Source: Pyrocephalus nanus (taxonomy: Eukaryota > Chordata > Aves > Passeriformes > Tyrannidae). From it: a DNA stretch of 64,000 bases. The number at the start of each line of letters is the position of its first letter. Within the stretch, counting starts at the first letter, position 1. The notes beneath the pieces are model-generated. The model was not told where the DNA came from, made no database searches, and saw only the letters and a program-made list of their open reading frames with translations. Positions 25,266 through 39,401 of the stretch are shown here, one piece after another. The stretch covers positions 75,367,843-75,431,842 of the forward strand of contig CM076260.1 of NCBI GenBank assembly GCA_038380795.1, given 5' to 3'. Made by a program: the position numbers and the translations under genes.

Positions 25266-25938
25266 GTATGGGAGCTTTTGTGTTTAATCCTGTGGCTCTT
25301 GCATGCTGCTTTACATTTAGCAGACGTTTTGTTCAAATCAGTCAGTTAAATCAAACTTGTGTTTGCTTTCCTCTCCAGGTTTGTTAAAGGATGGTCTGAG
25401 TTGATTGCATGTCCTATGCTAGGTGCTATGTTATTATTCCTAATATGATTTCATTCCAGCAGTGAGAAATCCAGATTTATTTCCAACACATAGAAATCAT
25501 GTCATGAAAGTCCACATTTTCTGCAAGTATATATCAAGAGTTTTCTGTTCTAAGCCTCTGCAAACATTTTTTTTTTTTGTTAATATCTCCTTCCCCTATC
25601 CACGGCTAACTTCTGTGGCAGCCCCTGAATAAGCTAAGTAAGCTTTTCTTTTCCAAACTTGAGACTGAGTGAAAAGTACTGCAGTATTTTCCTGGCACTC
25701 TGCCCCTGACATCAAAGGCCAAGCTCTGATCCCAGTTAAACTTGAGCTGTTGTGTTTATTTCCGGGAGGAAGCGCAGTCATAACCAAAGGCAGCACTTTG
25801 TCTTCAGCACACCTTGTCTTCATAGCAAGCCAAACCCACAAAGCCTGAGGCACTCATGGAAAGCCCTGAGTGCCCGTCCGCTGTGAGGGGCTGAGGATGC
25901 TCTGGCTGCATGAAGGACTGCCTCTCGGTGAGTGGTCC

Positions 25939-25966
25939 CTCAGCTCAGCTCAGCTCTGCTCTGCTC
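25939..25966. repeat. (CAGCT)n / (CTGCT)n short tandem repeat
   Basis: About five 5-base units (CTCAG/CTCTG), slightly diverged, in intron 2. Confidence 0.7.
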
Positions 25967-28900
25967 GTTTTGGCCTGAGAGGTGTCTGGGACAGATGGAA
26001 TGACTCAGCCATCAAGATGTCCCATGTCAGGGAGCTTCCCCAATACGTGGAAGGATGTGAACAACGTTTTCCCCTTCTGTTACACAGTGGGGCTCATAGC
26101 CTTTTAATGAAGTAGCTCAGAAAAGTAAACAGTAAGAAGTACACATTTCTCAGCTCCCAGCTGCGCAGCAGCAAGGTGGAAACTTACTACAGGAAGAATC
26201 CACCAGGCTACTCAGGAAATGCTCTACCTCAGATGACAAGGATTAAGATCATAAATGCTGAAATTTTGCTGCTCAGCCATCATTACAGTTTCTTCATGTT
26301 CTAAATAATTCGAGGCTGCAGATAGCACCATCCACTGCAGATTCTAGAGCAGTATCCAAAAGTTTTAAAGGCATTTTTATAAGACACTGTGTTTCCTGCA
26401 CTTTAGTCTTCACGTTATATTTGTTGTTTACTCCACAGCAAAGGTGCTTCCTTCAGAGATGAGAGGAGTATGAAGGTTACAGAAAGCTACAGTTTAATCT
26501 GTAGTAACAAAAACAGTAACAAAATCTAGCCCAAAAGCAACTACCTTTTTGTTTCTTTGTTTTTTAATATTTTTCTTCCCAGCTGCTCTCAGCTGGGAAG
26601 AATGTTTTAAATTTAATGTTTTAAATACAGCTGAATTCTGGGGTGAGTGGTTGTGGTTTGCCAGATCCCTGGGGTTAAAACCAGAGCATTATACTCTTTG
26701 TTCCTGCAGTAAATTGATACAGTTGGTAGTTTTATGTCTTCCATTTAATTAAATGATGGCTGAGTTGAAGAGCAGGTGCAAGCCCTGCAGCCTACTTGGG
26801 ATGCAGGAGAACATCATTAGCAGTAAGCTTGCCCAGGCTTAGTAAAGAATGCGCATTTGTGTATCTGACCAGCAGACTGAAGAGGGTTAACTTACAGAGT
26901 TTTTTCTGGGTCTCAGGGTAGACTTGTGCATTTGGAGATACGGCTGTGGTTCCTAGCTTTGCTGCAGATTTGTTTCATGGTTTGGAGCAAGTCACTGCAG
27001 ACCTCTGATTTCCTCGTACTCTCTGTTCTTTTGGATGAGAAAGTCCTCTAGGGAGGAGGGAGGACTGCCCTTTACCATATGTTTTCATATTGTCTGCCTC
27101 AGCATGTCCACTGTCTACACTGAGACCTTTCAGTGGTGCTGCACTAAGAGTTACAGTGAAAAGAATTACGGTTCATCTGCTTTATCTGTTAGAGCTGAGA
27201 TGTCACATGCATGTACATCAGAAAACCGAAGCATTGAGTTCCAGCCTTCCCTGTTAATTATTCCTGCTTTTTGCATATTATATATGTGTGTAAATATATA
27301 GAGAAAGACATATACAGGGACTTTGTAGCTCTATATGAGGCAGCACCATCTTCAGGAAAGCTTGCGCTCCAGGTGTGGTTGGACATGTCAGGTAGACATT
27401 TCATGGACTTCTGGATAGTTAAAAGAAGACACTTCTGACCTGGAGCTATAAAGAAACTGGCATAATCACCTTCTGCTGCTTTTATCCTTCGCTTGCATCT
27501 AAACTTTGCATATTATCCGAGCTCTCTGGCAGGAATTTACAATGAGATAAATGAAAAGTTGGTGGTGGGAGACAGTGGAAATATAATATCTAAGTCACCT
27601 TAGCAGTGAAGCAGTAAAGGAAGGGATTCTCAGATCTTGCCTACACAAGTTGCTAAAATCCACAGGCACCTGATGATTTTTGCCAGCGAAGCTCCCCAAG
27701 GACACCTGCACAGCCATCTCCTCCTCAGCAGGGCTGGGCAGCTCAGCCTACCCTCCATGTGGCACAGGCAATGCCTTCACACTGCCCCTTCCTCAGGACG
27801 CCGGAGCCACAGGTGGGCTTTGGGGTACCTCCCTGTACAGTTACAGAGCATGCAAAAGAAAAGCAGCCACTAGGAAACATATACCAAAAGGGATCGTAAA
27901 ATGCAGCAACAGTGAATAGATTATATGGCTTATTATGGTTTAAAAATTTCTGTTGTATCATATCAGTATGTGTGCTATGCTGTAAATGCATGACTTTTTA
28001 TGTTTTGTAGTCTCACACACAAACATACCTGTCAGGGACATAAACCAGTCTCAAGCTATACAGACTTTTTTTTTCCTGTTACGTAAAGTAGTAGTAAATT
28101 TGCAACCAAAATTTTGTAGTGGTACACTGAATGCAAGAGCAGGTTTATTCAGTTTCTTTATAAGATTTTGAGTATTAGTCCACAAGCAAAGTATTTATTA
28201 AGGATTTATGGTTGACACATATTGCATGGTAAGGAGCTTTCTGTTTAAGCTGAACTAGACTATCAGTTGTGTCTACAACATGGGGGGAGAGTCACTTCAA
28301 AGCAAACTAGAACTCATGCAGTCACATCCAAACTGCTCTAGGCTCACTGTGCAGCTCTGTCAAATGCCAGGGTTGTGCCCAAGTGTAGACAGCTCAGGGA
28401 GGACTTCTCCCATGATTGGTACCAAGGATGTCATGCTCTGTGGCACAGAGCTGCATGTGTGGGAGTGGTAAAAGAGCTCTGGCAGGCCACAGAAGAGCAT
28501 GCCAGGTTCAGCATTGCTGTCCTTCTTCTTGTGCAAGTGCTCACTAGCTTAAAATAAAATTATTATAACTAAATTATTATTCATTTCAACCATTGTCCAG
28601 TCCAGAAATAGTACATGCAATGATTTATGCAACTAATGGATCATTTAAGAGTACTTCATAGTTTTTGCTTCCAAGCTGCTTTATAAAATGACACATTTAA
28701 TCTGATTTGCTATCCTTCATCATACCTACATTATTAATTTATGAGGTAACATAAATTAAAAGCACTAAGGTTTAAAACACCCTAGCTACGTGAAAGATTA
28801 AATTAAAACCTCTGTAAGATACTGCTTAGCTTTCTTTATCTTCGAGCAGGACAGAACACATCTTTTATAAAGGTTGACCCTGTGTGTGCCAGCTGGGGGA

Positions 28901-31900
28901 ATAACAGAGGGATGCATTCACATTTTGGAAGGAGAATACCTCAGAAAAGCCTGTTTATCTTGATGATACAGTCTTACCAAAGGATTTTTTGAGAAGGACA
29001 TTACAGGACTTTAAAGAATGGTTTGCATGATTTTTTATTTATTTGTTTATCATTTAGTTCTTGCTTTTATTTAATAAAGCATTAGGACTAAAGCAAACAC
29101 CAGAAGCTGGAACTAAATATCTTCTAAAACCTTGAATGCACCTGATGTGTTGGGTGAATGAATCCTCACATGTACCTGCACTGATCTGCAACCATGTTTG
29201 AACATATTTTAGAATGTTCTTTTTCACTGAAACATAGTTTTCTTTCTGTATTGCCCCAAATTAGCTGCCACTAATTCTTCAGAATTTGAAGGTTTTTCTT
29301 TGAAAATAAAAAGTTGCAGGTAACATCAAACTGTTGTTTATGCCTTTGAAACTGAACAAAAATACTGGCACAACAGTGGTAGAGGACTAGTGTAGTAATC
29401 ACTTACTCTGATTCACTGGCTCATTGACTTCACAAGAGTCACTTTTGATTTATATGCATATGGGCTAAAAATCAAGATTTGGCTCTTCGGTGGCCACAAT
29501 GTTGCAGTGTCATAGGTTCACTTGAGTGAGGTCCTGGAGAATGTGATCCAGTTTCTAAATGTGTTTCGCATGTGTTTCTGCTACCATGGAGGAGATGAGA
29601 CAGTAGCCCAGCACTCCTAGTAATTCAAGGAGTTGAGTCCTGATGTGTGAAAGTGCAACTCACTGCACCATGGGTACTGCCCTCCTCTCCTGCAGCAGGC
29701 ACAGAACCCTGCCACGCAGCACTGGTAACCAGTGCCTGGCCACAATGGAACTCTAAGGGGAAGGAAGGTCAGAGCCTGATTTGGTGTGACTGGATGTGGT
29801 TTTACTCTTGATTTTCCTTGGTTTTTGTTCATGAGTCTCTCTAACCCAGCAGCATTAAAATATTGCAGTGTGGGTTAACTTTTGGCATCCTACTGATTTA
29901 TATTACTACTTAGGTGGGAGCTTCACCACCAGGGCAAACAGCATTAAGAGAGTCACAAATAAGCTATGGAGGCACCAAGACATGACAAGTGCAAGCATTT
30001 TTAGCAAATGTCACCCGATGAAGCATGTTTTCTTTCAAAAAACTTCAGTTTATAAACTCTAATTGTCTAATTCAGTGCATTATACTTAAAATAATACCTA
30101 TTTACTTTGTGTTCCTCAAAATAAAATCACTTTACAATTCAAGTTCACATTTGCTTCTTGGGAAAAATAAAAATAGTAACTAGGAAAACCAGTGAATGAA
30201 CAAAATGAACTGCTGAAATGAAAAGGTAGAGCATCTGATTCTTACCTGAGTTAGATAAGAGTTAGGAGTAACTCCAGATTAAATCACTTTGACATCTGCA
30301 GCAATCTGTCAGGACTTACCTTTGTGCTTGGTGTCGAAGCGATTAATTAAAAGAAGATATATCTGTCATGGAAGAAGTTTATGGTATTTGTAGTCATCTC
30401 TATCTCTCCTGCAGTTGTCCAAGTTGCTGGTGGTGTTGTGTTTTTGATGGACCACTGTATCAGCTTTCAGACTGATTTCTGTGAATCTGCTCATTTCTTC
30501 CAGGGGTTCTAGCTGAAGATAAGGTCAAATTGTACAATTAGCAAGTAGCAGTATAAATGAAGCCTTCTGCTGGAACAGTGTGGTGCTTTTGGTAGTGGCA
30601 GTGCTGGTGGACATCTGTCCAGTGTGCAACCTGCCGTATGTACAGGGCTAAGTTCTGTCACGGACCATTCATTTGAGCTTAGCTCAGCTGAAGCCCAAGC
30701 CACAGAGCTCAGGATGATGCTGTTGTCAAGTTCTGTTTCTCTAAGTGAAGTAGTTCTATCTTCCTGATTAAACCTGTGATAGCTGCTATTTCTTCCCTTT
30801 TGAAAAGGAAAGTGTGTCCCCATGGGATGTGGGATAGGTGTGTTGTCACCCCACAGGAGTTCCAAAGATGGCTTTGCACTGCTGGCTTGCCATAATACAG
30901 CCTTGCTGCACAATCGCCAGATGATTGCATAAGTCATCATTTCAGCTGCTTCCTTGGGGAGACTTGTTTTCTTAGGTGATTAAAGATTAATGTCATGGTT
31001 TCTCGCTCATAAAGTCTCCTGAAAAACAAAAATTTCTCAGCCAGCTGTCAAAAATATGCCCTACAGGCTGCCTGTTCTTGAGAAAATAACACCTCCAAAG
31101 TTTTTCTAGAGTAGCCTCCTATTCACATCAGTCTCCTCTACACACTGAAGACAGTCCCAGACAGATTAGGGAGGAAATGTGCCGCAGCTAGCTTCTCAGT
31201 GTCATAGTGGATGTTGCAGCGCTTGAAGCTGAATGCCTGATTTCCCCCCAGAATGCATGGGGAGAGCAAATATCTACAGCAGAAACACAAATATGGGGCA
31301 TGTAAGGTAAACAGCAGGAAAGGATGAGGAGAAAGGGAAAACCTATTGGTCAGACTCACTGTTGTTGGGTGCCCTCCACCCTCGCAGAGTCAGGCACCTA
31401 ACTAGAATTGAGATGCTCCTCCTCTTGATGTCTTCCATTGAAAAGCTTAAAAAACTGCTCCTGGACCATGGTGGAGGAGGTAGTTTTTCTCTCCCTCAAA
31501 TGGATAGTATGGGAGCTTGGTGCCTACATTAGACTCGTGATTTTAGTTGCTGACAGAAAGCCACAAAAGTAACACCTAAGTCCTAACTTCTCTGGAGGTA
31601 GCTTTCACAATGATGAGCCTTTATGATGAGCTCAGAAACAGAAAGGTGGCATTTATGTGCTTGCCTCCCTTCTAAACCTACCCCAACTTTTACATCTAAT
31701 GGAAATACCTTAAAGAGATTCCCTTTAAAATTCTGTTTCACTAGTTTGCTAATTCCTTCTATTCAGGTAGCTAGCAATGTTTCTGAGAGCTTGTGTCTTA
31801 GCTTTTGTGAGAAAACGGTCATGGGTCCTTCTTTAGGAAGCCAGTCCGTTCTAACTTAGCCTCACGGTTTATCCTTTGAGTTTGTATTTCTTTTTTCAGA

Positions 31901-32877
31901 CCATGATGTTCTGAAAAGATCTTAACATTCATGTCCTGTAAAAAAGCTTTCCCTTAATCTGAAGATCCTTCATCTCTTGAGAATTGCCTCTTCTGGGCTT
32001 TTGGATCTTAGTGAAAGGCTAATGGAGAAAAAAGATTGGGCATTTCCTGATCAGGAGAAATCCATGTTCTTTAATCTTCAGACTGGTTTGCAAAATCATT
32101 CCAAGGATGATTGAATTAAGTGGTGTCCTGTAATTTTTGTCTTGTTGTTCCATTACTTTTGTCTTTGCTGTGGCTTGAACAGATGCTCTAAAATAATTAC
32201 ATTATCTGCCTCCTACGAGGTAACAGCGCTTGAGGCAAGGACTAGAAAGAGAAGTAATTGTTCTTGCTACCTGCAGACAGGGCATGTGATATGAAACAAT
32301 GTATTTATGTAATGGCTTTTGCTTGGAAAAAATATAGTGTCTTGCAGCACTGAACGATCTCTGGTCAGTAGTTAAACTGCATTTCATTAACACTGCCTCT
32401 GGTTAGTAAACCAAGCTGCCAAGCTTCCATACTGCTAGGGCTTTCCTCAGGAGACCTCAAGAGCAAATCCACCTGTGCTAATCTGATCTCTTTGCACTGA
32501 CTGCGACCGTGGAACAAAAGCAAGCCAGGCTGAAGGGACCTTTGGTCACCTCCTTCCTTTCCTGCCTCCAGGCACGACCTGCACACACAAACAGAAAAGT
32601 AGCTGCATTTTATGGCTGGCAAAGGAAAAAAAGGGCAGAGTATGTGATCATGTTTACTGCATAGAGAAAGAAGATGAAAGCTGAGGATATGCTGCTGTGG
32701 AAGGAGATCTCAGAGGTGGTCTTTTTGCAGAATGTATTTTACCTTGGTCACCATACCAAGTGACCCCCAGCGCACAAACTCATTGAATAGGGACTGTCCT
32801 AGACAGATTCTCCGTGGTGTTTACAACAGCAACAAAAACAACAGCAAAACCCAGGAAGGAGTGATAAGGAATTCTGC

Positions 32878-32894
32878 TTTTTTTTTTTTTTTTT
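32878..32894. repeat. T homopolymer
   Basis: Seventeen consecutive T in intron 2, with no recognised retroelement body attached on either side. Confidence 0.85.
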
Positions 32895-34621
32895 CCTAGC
32901 CCAGATCTGTGTCAAAATATCTTGAAGGCATCTACCTTTAAAGCTGCTTTAAAAAAGGAAAGTGCATGTATGGCAACAGACTGTGTAACTATAATTAACA
33001 GCTCTCAATAAAGACAGATGATACAGAGAGAAGTGTTGGAGGCTGGCAGTACTACAGAAGTGGAAAAAACCTTTTTGTCCAGCTGCCTAGTGGTTATGGA
33101 TTGTGTCCAGATTTCCCAGGATTGTTTGTGTTTGTGTGAAAAGGCAGCTTCATATAAATGCACACGTACCTGGCTGAGGATCTTGTTCAGTCCAAGTCGT
33201 CAGGAGCTGGCCACCCTTGCTTGTTAGACAAAGCTGTAGCTGGTAAAAAGGGAGAAACAGCCAAAGGTGAAGGATGGCAGCAACGTAAGTATATGAACAG
33301 GGCATCATAAATTGAAAAAACCTGTCAGGCAGCTACATAATGTTGTCTGTGAACATTGATGGGGGAGGTTGGAGGGAAATAAAGTATGAGCTGACGGGCA
33401 GAGTTCATATATGGTTCATACTGGTTTATATATGTACTCACACACTCATGTACAATCCTTTCTGTGTTTTCTAATGCTAAAACACCTTTCCAAATAGTAT
33501 TTTTTTGCCAGAGAATCCAATCCAAAATGGGGAAGGCAAGCAAAATCTAGTCTTGTTACATTGTTTGCCTTCTTTGTATGGCAGTTAGTGAAGACTGCTT
33601 CTCTTCAGCCTAACTCTGGAAAAGAAACAACCCACCTGTTGGCTGGTTTATCAGTCCCTGGACTCAGGACTACAACTCCGCAAGTTTAAATGAAAGAGCC
33701 TCGTTTACTTTATGGCGTTATGGTCATTGTCTAAGCAAGCCTACACTAAGTGTACTGTGGCTGCCTCATCTGTTCCCTGTTTCTTGCATCTCCAGCTGAG
33801 TGCTTTCCCACCTAGAGCTGGTATTGGTTGCTTGTGGTTTGTTAATTTATAAATTGTGTTCCGTCTTTTTGGGGCTGGGGACCTGTTTGGTCATTTACTG
33901 AAGCTGCTCATTTCACTGCTCCAGTGTGTCTTTCGTGTCTTCAAAAAACTTCCACTGCTGCAGCAAAACATTCAGATTCCTGCAGAGGGAGTGGACCTCT
34001 GGGAGCCTTATGTGAAAGATGGAATCCCCCCATCTCTTTCGGCAATCACAAATGTTAAATCCCAGGGATCTCAAGTCATCATGAATGCCCCTTCATTGAC
34101 AGACTGGTATTAACCTTCATGTAATACATTCCTGAGATGAGGCACCTTGGATGGTATGAGTCTAGGTCCATTTGCTAGAGGAGGACTCTGTTCCTCTATG
34201 TCATCTGGCATTTGCCCTTGCATTGCATCTAAAAATATGTTTTGCTTCACCAAAATACTGGGGTTTTTTACCTTAATGCTCTTCACTGTATCTATTGTAT
34301 AGGCCAGCCAGGCCACTTGAAAATTGTATCATGCTTTTTCTGGCTGAAACTACAGCTTTCTTCACTAGTCTGGCTTATTATGCTTTCAGCTGAAGTACAT
34401 ATAGATTTCCAAGTACAAAAAGATAATTCTTCTGCTATGAAAAAGTCTCCTATTCACTAGCTCACTAGAAAATAGCAAGAATTTCACCTCTATTTTCAGT
34501 ACCCTTTAGTACTATGTGGAAGAAAAATGAAATTACAGCTTTGTAATTCTCTCTGATATTTTCAGCATCTAAAAAATGGTGCTCTTCTTAGACCATCTCA
34601 CCATGATACCCTGAACATCAA

Positions 34622-34745
34622 GTCATAGAATCGTGGAGTAATTCTAGCTGCTGGGGATCTGGGGAGGGAGCTCTAGTCCAACCTACTCAGTGCAGAGCCA
34701 CATCATATCTGCTTGGTTATTTTGTTAATGATCTGCAGACACTGA
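34622..34745 (-). mobile_element. CR1 LINE 3'-end fragment, antisense, diverged
   Basis: TCATAGAATCGTGGAG followed by a GG-rich block and CTCTAGTCCAACCTACTC matches the reverse complement of the CR1 3' end (octamer tail, then the conserved 3' UTR hairpin region). It is old and interrupted. It may belong to the same insertion event or cluster as the fragment 400 bases to the right. Confidence 0.6.
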
Positions 34746-35127
34746 ATGAGGCATAATTATTATTGAATTTATATGTGCTTTATTGCATCTTTTAATGTGC
34801 TGTCTCTAGGATACCCCAAAATTACATATACCAGTGTGTATTGCCATGAATGTTATCCCTTTTGCTTCTCTTTGCCCCTTTTTGCCAGAGCCACCTTAAA
34901 TATTTTTCTATCCTCAGGCAAGGATATGTTAATTTATTTTTTATTAACCTTGAAATTTAAAAAGAAATGGTATTAAGCCACTGTAATGAGGGCTTAACTT
35001 ATTTTTAATAATCAAATAAATTTGCACCTAGCATTTTCAGTATTTCGTGAAGTTCTCTATATCAGTTGCGATGGGTCCAGGCAGCACTTGACCCTATCTG
35101 GAACAGCTCCACTGAGCCCCAAGCTGA

Positions 35128-35355
35128 TTTCACTGTAGAATGGCAGGGATGTTAAAGATAATCTAGTTTCAACTTCCCCACCAGGGCCGGGACACCTTGC
35201 ACTGGACCAGGTTGCTCAAAGCCTCATCCAACCTGTCCTTGAGCACTTCCAGGGATGGAGCATCCACAGCTTCTCTGGGAAACCTGTTCCAGTGCTTCAC
35301 TATCCTCACAGTAAATCATTTCTTCCTAATTTCTATTAGAGAAGGATCTGGCTCA
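35128..35355 (-). mobile_element. CR1 LINE 3'-end fragment, antisense
   Basis: Contiguous landmarks of antisense CR1 are present in order: AGGGATGTTAAAGATAATCT, CCAGGTTGCTCAAAGCC, CCAACCTGTCCTTGAGCACT, CAGGGATGGAGCATCCACAG, CTGTTCCAGTGCTTCAC and TTTCTTCCTAATTTCT. The element is 5'-truncated, as nearly all CR1 copies are, and lacks coding capacity. Confidence 0.9.
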
Positions 35356-36599
35356 GTGGATATTAAAAAAATATCAAATTAACTACTATTTAGATGTATT
35401 TCATCTGGCAAAGGGGAACTCAAGCTTTGACCAGACTGAAATTCACCCTACTCTTCCACATTCATTTTTAAAAAGTGGCTTTTGATTCTGGAGAACTGAA
35501 GTAGGAAAACTTAATGTTGAAAAATAATGTGCCAGAAGAGGATACAGCGACATACAGCCATATGATCAGCTGCCATCTGTTAACATACATGCAGACATGC
35601 CCTTGCTCATTAAATTTTCAACAATTAAGGTCAACCCTCTGAAAGTCTTATAGCATTTAACAAAGAGCTCTATTGATTTCATAGACTTTTTCAGACAACT
35701 TACAAAACTATGCTCTTCTGTAGTTCCAGATAGTTCCCATAGTGCCATAACTTTCTGCTTTGCCAAGTTACACATGGATTTTGTGGTTGATTTGTACTCT
35801 TGATCATGTAAGAGGAATAAGTGTAGGGGGATATTTCAAGGGTCAGCTAAACCACGTATGGATAGTGGAAGGTGAGGAAAGAGCTGAGTGGCATCAAGCA
35901 GAATGAGTGAGGTGTTTGAAAAAAGGGAGGTAATTCCTATCAGTGTGCAACTGAGCTGTCAGGAGCCTGGAAAAAAACCAAGAAGAGCCTGAAAGAGTGC
36001 TTAGTGCATGCTTAGACATCAGAGATGGTGGGCCAGATGTGATGTTATGTGAAAGCAGGGTGCATGAGCTCTGCTGAAATGCAACATTTGCATGAGTGAT
36101 AGTTCTTATAGCTCTTCTGCACGCTAAGCTGAACCAATAATTCCTATATGATTTCAATGGACAGTGTGCTTACCATAGTATTTCTCATGCATTGAATTCT
36201 GTGGCTGCCTGCAGGTTCTTACCTGGGATACACCAGGGCTTGGTTTGGCTCAGCAGCCATCCAAGTTACAGGAGTCCAGTAAGCCACTCAGAACAACCTA
36301 GGGAAGATTTAATCATGCCAGCAACAGTTATATCCCATATTAACAGATTTGTTTCTTAACAAGAATGAATGTACAAATAAAATCTGCAAAACTGCTAAAG
36401 ATATCTTCTTAGCGTCTTTTCAAAAGCGAGCAGAGAATTGGCTTTATTTTCAGGTAAGCAGGAGTCATAATGAGGACATTCCTCTTAAAATCATGCCAGT
36501 TTTATGTATAGTTAATTGTGGACCTTACTTTAGACTGGCAAGTTGCAAACTGTTGTCTGCTGCTTTATATTTCTTGAGCTTTGTTTTGTTTTAAGGATT

Positions 36600-36615
36600 A
36601 AAAAAAAAAAAAAAA
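36600..36615. repeat. A homopolymer
   Basis: Sixteen consecutive A in intron 2; no clear element body precedes it. Confidence 0.85.
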
Positions 36616-39380
36616 TCAACAAAAAACAGCTGGCTTTCCGGATATGTTTGCTGCAAGAAGCCAGAGACAAGTGGTTTCGAGAAACTGGAGACAAGTGTGT
36701 TTCCTCCATAGCAATTGTGCTAAAAACAAACTGTTCCCTTTGTCAGTGTGTCTTCAGACACCTTCCACTATTATGCTGGTGGTATCTGGTGTCTCAAAAT
36801 GCCTTTGTCTAGTGCAGAACAGTAAAAAATCACAGATTTTAGGCACACATAGAAACATGTCATTAGGGATATTTGAGAGACAGATGACAAATAAAGTCTT
36901 GGTATCAATCTAATGTCACGATCTGAGTGTGCAATGACAAATTATCCTTCCTGAGGTAACTCATGTACTGAAGGCTACAGATGGGTTTGCCTTCAGCAAA
37001 AAGCTCAGCTTTTGCACGCCTTTGGGCTAACAGCCATGACCACGCAGCTCCTCTGCATGAAGCATGCTGATGGCATCTACTAGATGTTGTGCAGCTGACA
37101 GGAAAAGGATGCAATAGTTCATTAGTTTTGTCATTCTGTTTAATTCAGACATTTTCAAAAGGAATAGCACTGAAAGCTTTGTAGTACTGAAGGTGCATAA
37201 TAATTGCATCAAAATTGCCCATCTGTGGCTAAAGCAAGATAATTGCCTAGGCGTATTCACGTTTGCAGAAGAGATTTTGAATAATAAGTGTTTATAAAGC
37301 CCTTCTGTCATCATGTTATCCAATCCTCACCAGTGAGCCAAACTCTCAGTTCATTTACACTCTTTTCAAACCCAAAATATCTCATGTTGGCACAGCTCTG
37401 AAGTGGGTGAAGATGAGAATCTGAACTAGTGTAAGTCACCTGAAATTGGCTCCCCAGCAACATTTATGAACCAAATTGAAAGAAAGTAATCAGGAAACTC
37501 TGCTGATTCCTTGCTAGTGTTATTTTCTGTATCTTTAATAATTAATTTGACTCATTACTAAGGTTTAGGAGTGTCAATACTGATTTCCAGTCATGCTGAA
37601 TGGGTCTCCTTCCTGTGGAGCAAAGCTTGTCAAAGGGTCAGAGCCACAAATAGGCTGAGACCTATGCCCTGTCCTGCAAACAGCCATAAACATCTGTGTG
37701 TGGTTTCCAGCAGACACTTCTCCTTCATCAGGAGCCTGTCTTCTCTCTCAGAGGTAAGGCCTGAGTAAATCCATCCTCACAAACACAGACAGGCCAAAGA
37801 TATGGTGGGTACAGACTGGCAGCAGCAGGTGAGATGCGAGCCCACCTTAAGTAGGTTTATCATGGCTGATCTAACCTACTCCTGTAGATAAGCTCCTTAG
37901 CCCATACTCATCTCACCTAAGCCTTTGAACACAGTCCCTCTGTGCTTGGCAAAATGCAGACAGCTGAAAGACGTGTCCTGGTTTAAGTGCATGCTTGCCT
38001 GGTCAATCCCTCCTCCACAGGGACTTGGTTTATAACCACTGCCATAGTCAGGTGCTCTCTCTTTTTCTGGCAATTAAAAATGCAAACAGCACTGACCAGA
38101 CAAGATTTGTTGATTCAACTTTGTTAGCTTCTATATTTCTCCAGGAATTAATTAGCTGATTTTTCCATTAGACTTGGTACAAGTCGTGCTGATGTCCTCA
38201 GTGGGCCTGAGTGATTCCTAATAGCTGTTTTACAGTCTTCAGAACACATCTCATGCCTCTCCCATGCTCATGAGTGACTGGAGCTGCTCGTTCTAGCCCA
38301 GCACTACACAGTGAACAAGCGTGGATGATTTACAGTGAGATAGAAGACTTCTCCAGCTAGATGCCAGGTTCACCTGCTTTCTGCCAGTGCATGCAATGGG
38401 TCTTTCTGCATGAACAGAGGAACTGTCATTCCTGCTTTGGGATCCCTTCAGCAAAATAGCCTCCCCCATGGCCAGCTTGCCCTGCAGATCTTCAACTCCT
38501 AATTTCTGGGTGTTGTAGTGAGATTTCAGCAGGCTATACCTCTTGGTAGCCCAAACATGGCCATGGCAAAACTGACTTGCTTTCCAGCACTGGGAAAGTA
38601 GCCAGCAACCCCTAGGAGATAACTAAGCTGGTGTCCCCAGACACCTAGAGCCCTGTGCATCTTAGAGGTGCTTTCCACACCTGCATTAGTGAGGTACTTC
38701 AGATCCCTTCCCTGCCGTAACAGAGCCCTGCCAGAGGAGCAGCACTCTTGCTGCTAGGGATCCAGAAGACACTAGGGTGGCAAAACAGGCATTACCTCTG
38801 CTAGGTTTCTGAACAAATAGTTTCACCTCAGAGGCTGAAACCACATTACTGTTGTCACTCTTCAATCTGAAAAGAAATTCAGACATACCACTAAAATTAG
38901 TAATAATATGAGCTACTGTTCAGAACATTTTTCTGTCTCTCAAGGGCTTAAGCTTATTGAGTAACCTCCCTCGCTCTCAGTTTCATCACAGAGCATTATG
39001 TTTTGAGAAAGGACTGAGTTCAAACACCGAAGCTCTTTATTCTAATTGTGTAGGTGCAGTATTGACAGAGCCAAATTTAACAGATCCCCCGGTGCACATT
39101 TACAGTAAAACGAGCCAGATTTTGCAATGTGTACCTCGGGGAGAGAAGGAGAGGGGGATGACAGATAGGGGTATCACAGGGCACTGTGACTCTGAATGAC
39201 TCTGTTGCTGAGACTTGGTGAGGTGTCAGGATATCTTGGGTAGCATTTTTCAGGTTCTGCTTCTGGATTCTCTATTCTTACTGAAGACTGTGGTGAAACT
39301 GTAATGATTCAGTTGGAAGGAGTGGTTAACCAGTAGTGACAAGCTGTTGGAAATGTCTCCTTATGGTGTTTTTCAAATAT

Positions 39381-39401
39381 GTATGTGTGTGTGTATATAT
39401 G
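39381..39401. repeat. Short (TG)n(TA)n repeat
   Basis: GTATGTGTGTGTGTATATAT in intron 2, about 20 bases. Confidence 0.7.

Noticed and set aside
30509..30940. 143-codon minus-strand frame in intron 2
   Set aside because: No domain, opening context or splice signal stands out; composition changes along its length, so I treat it as chance.
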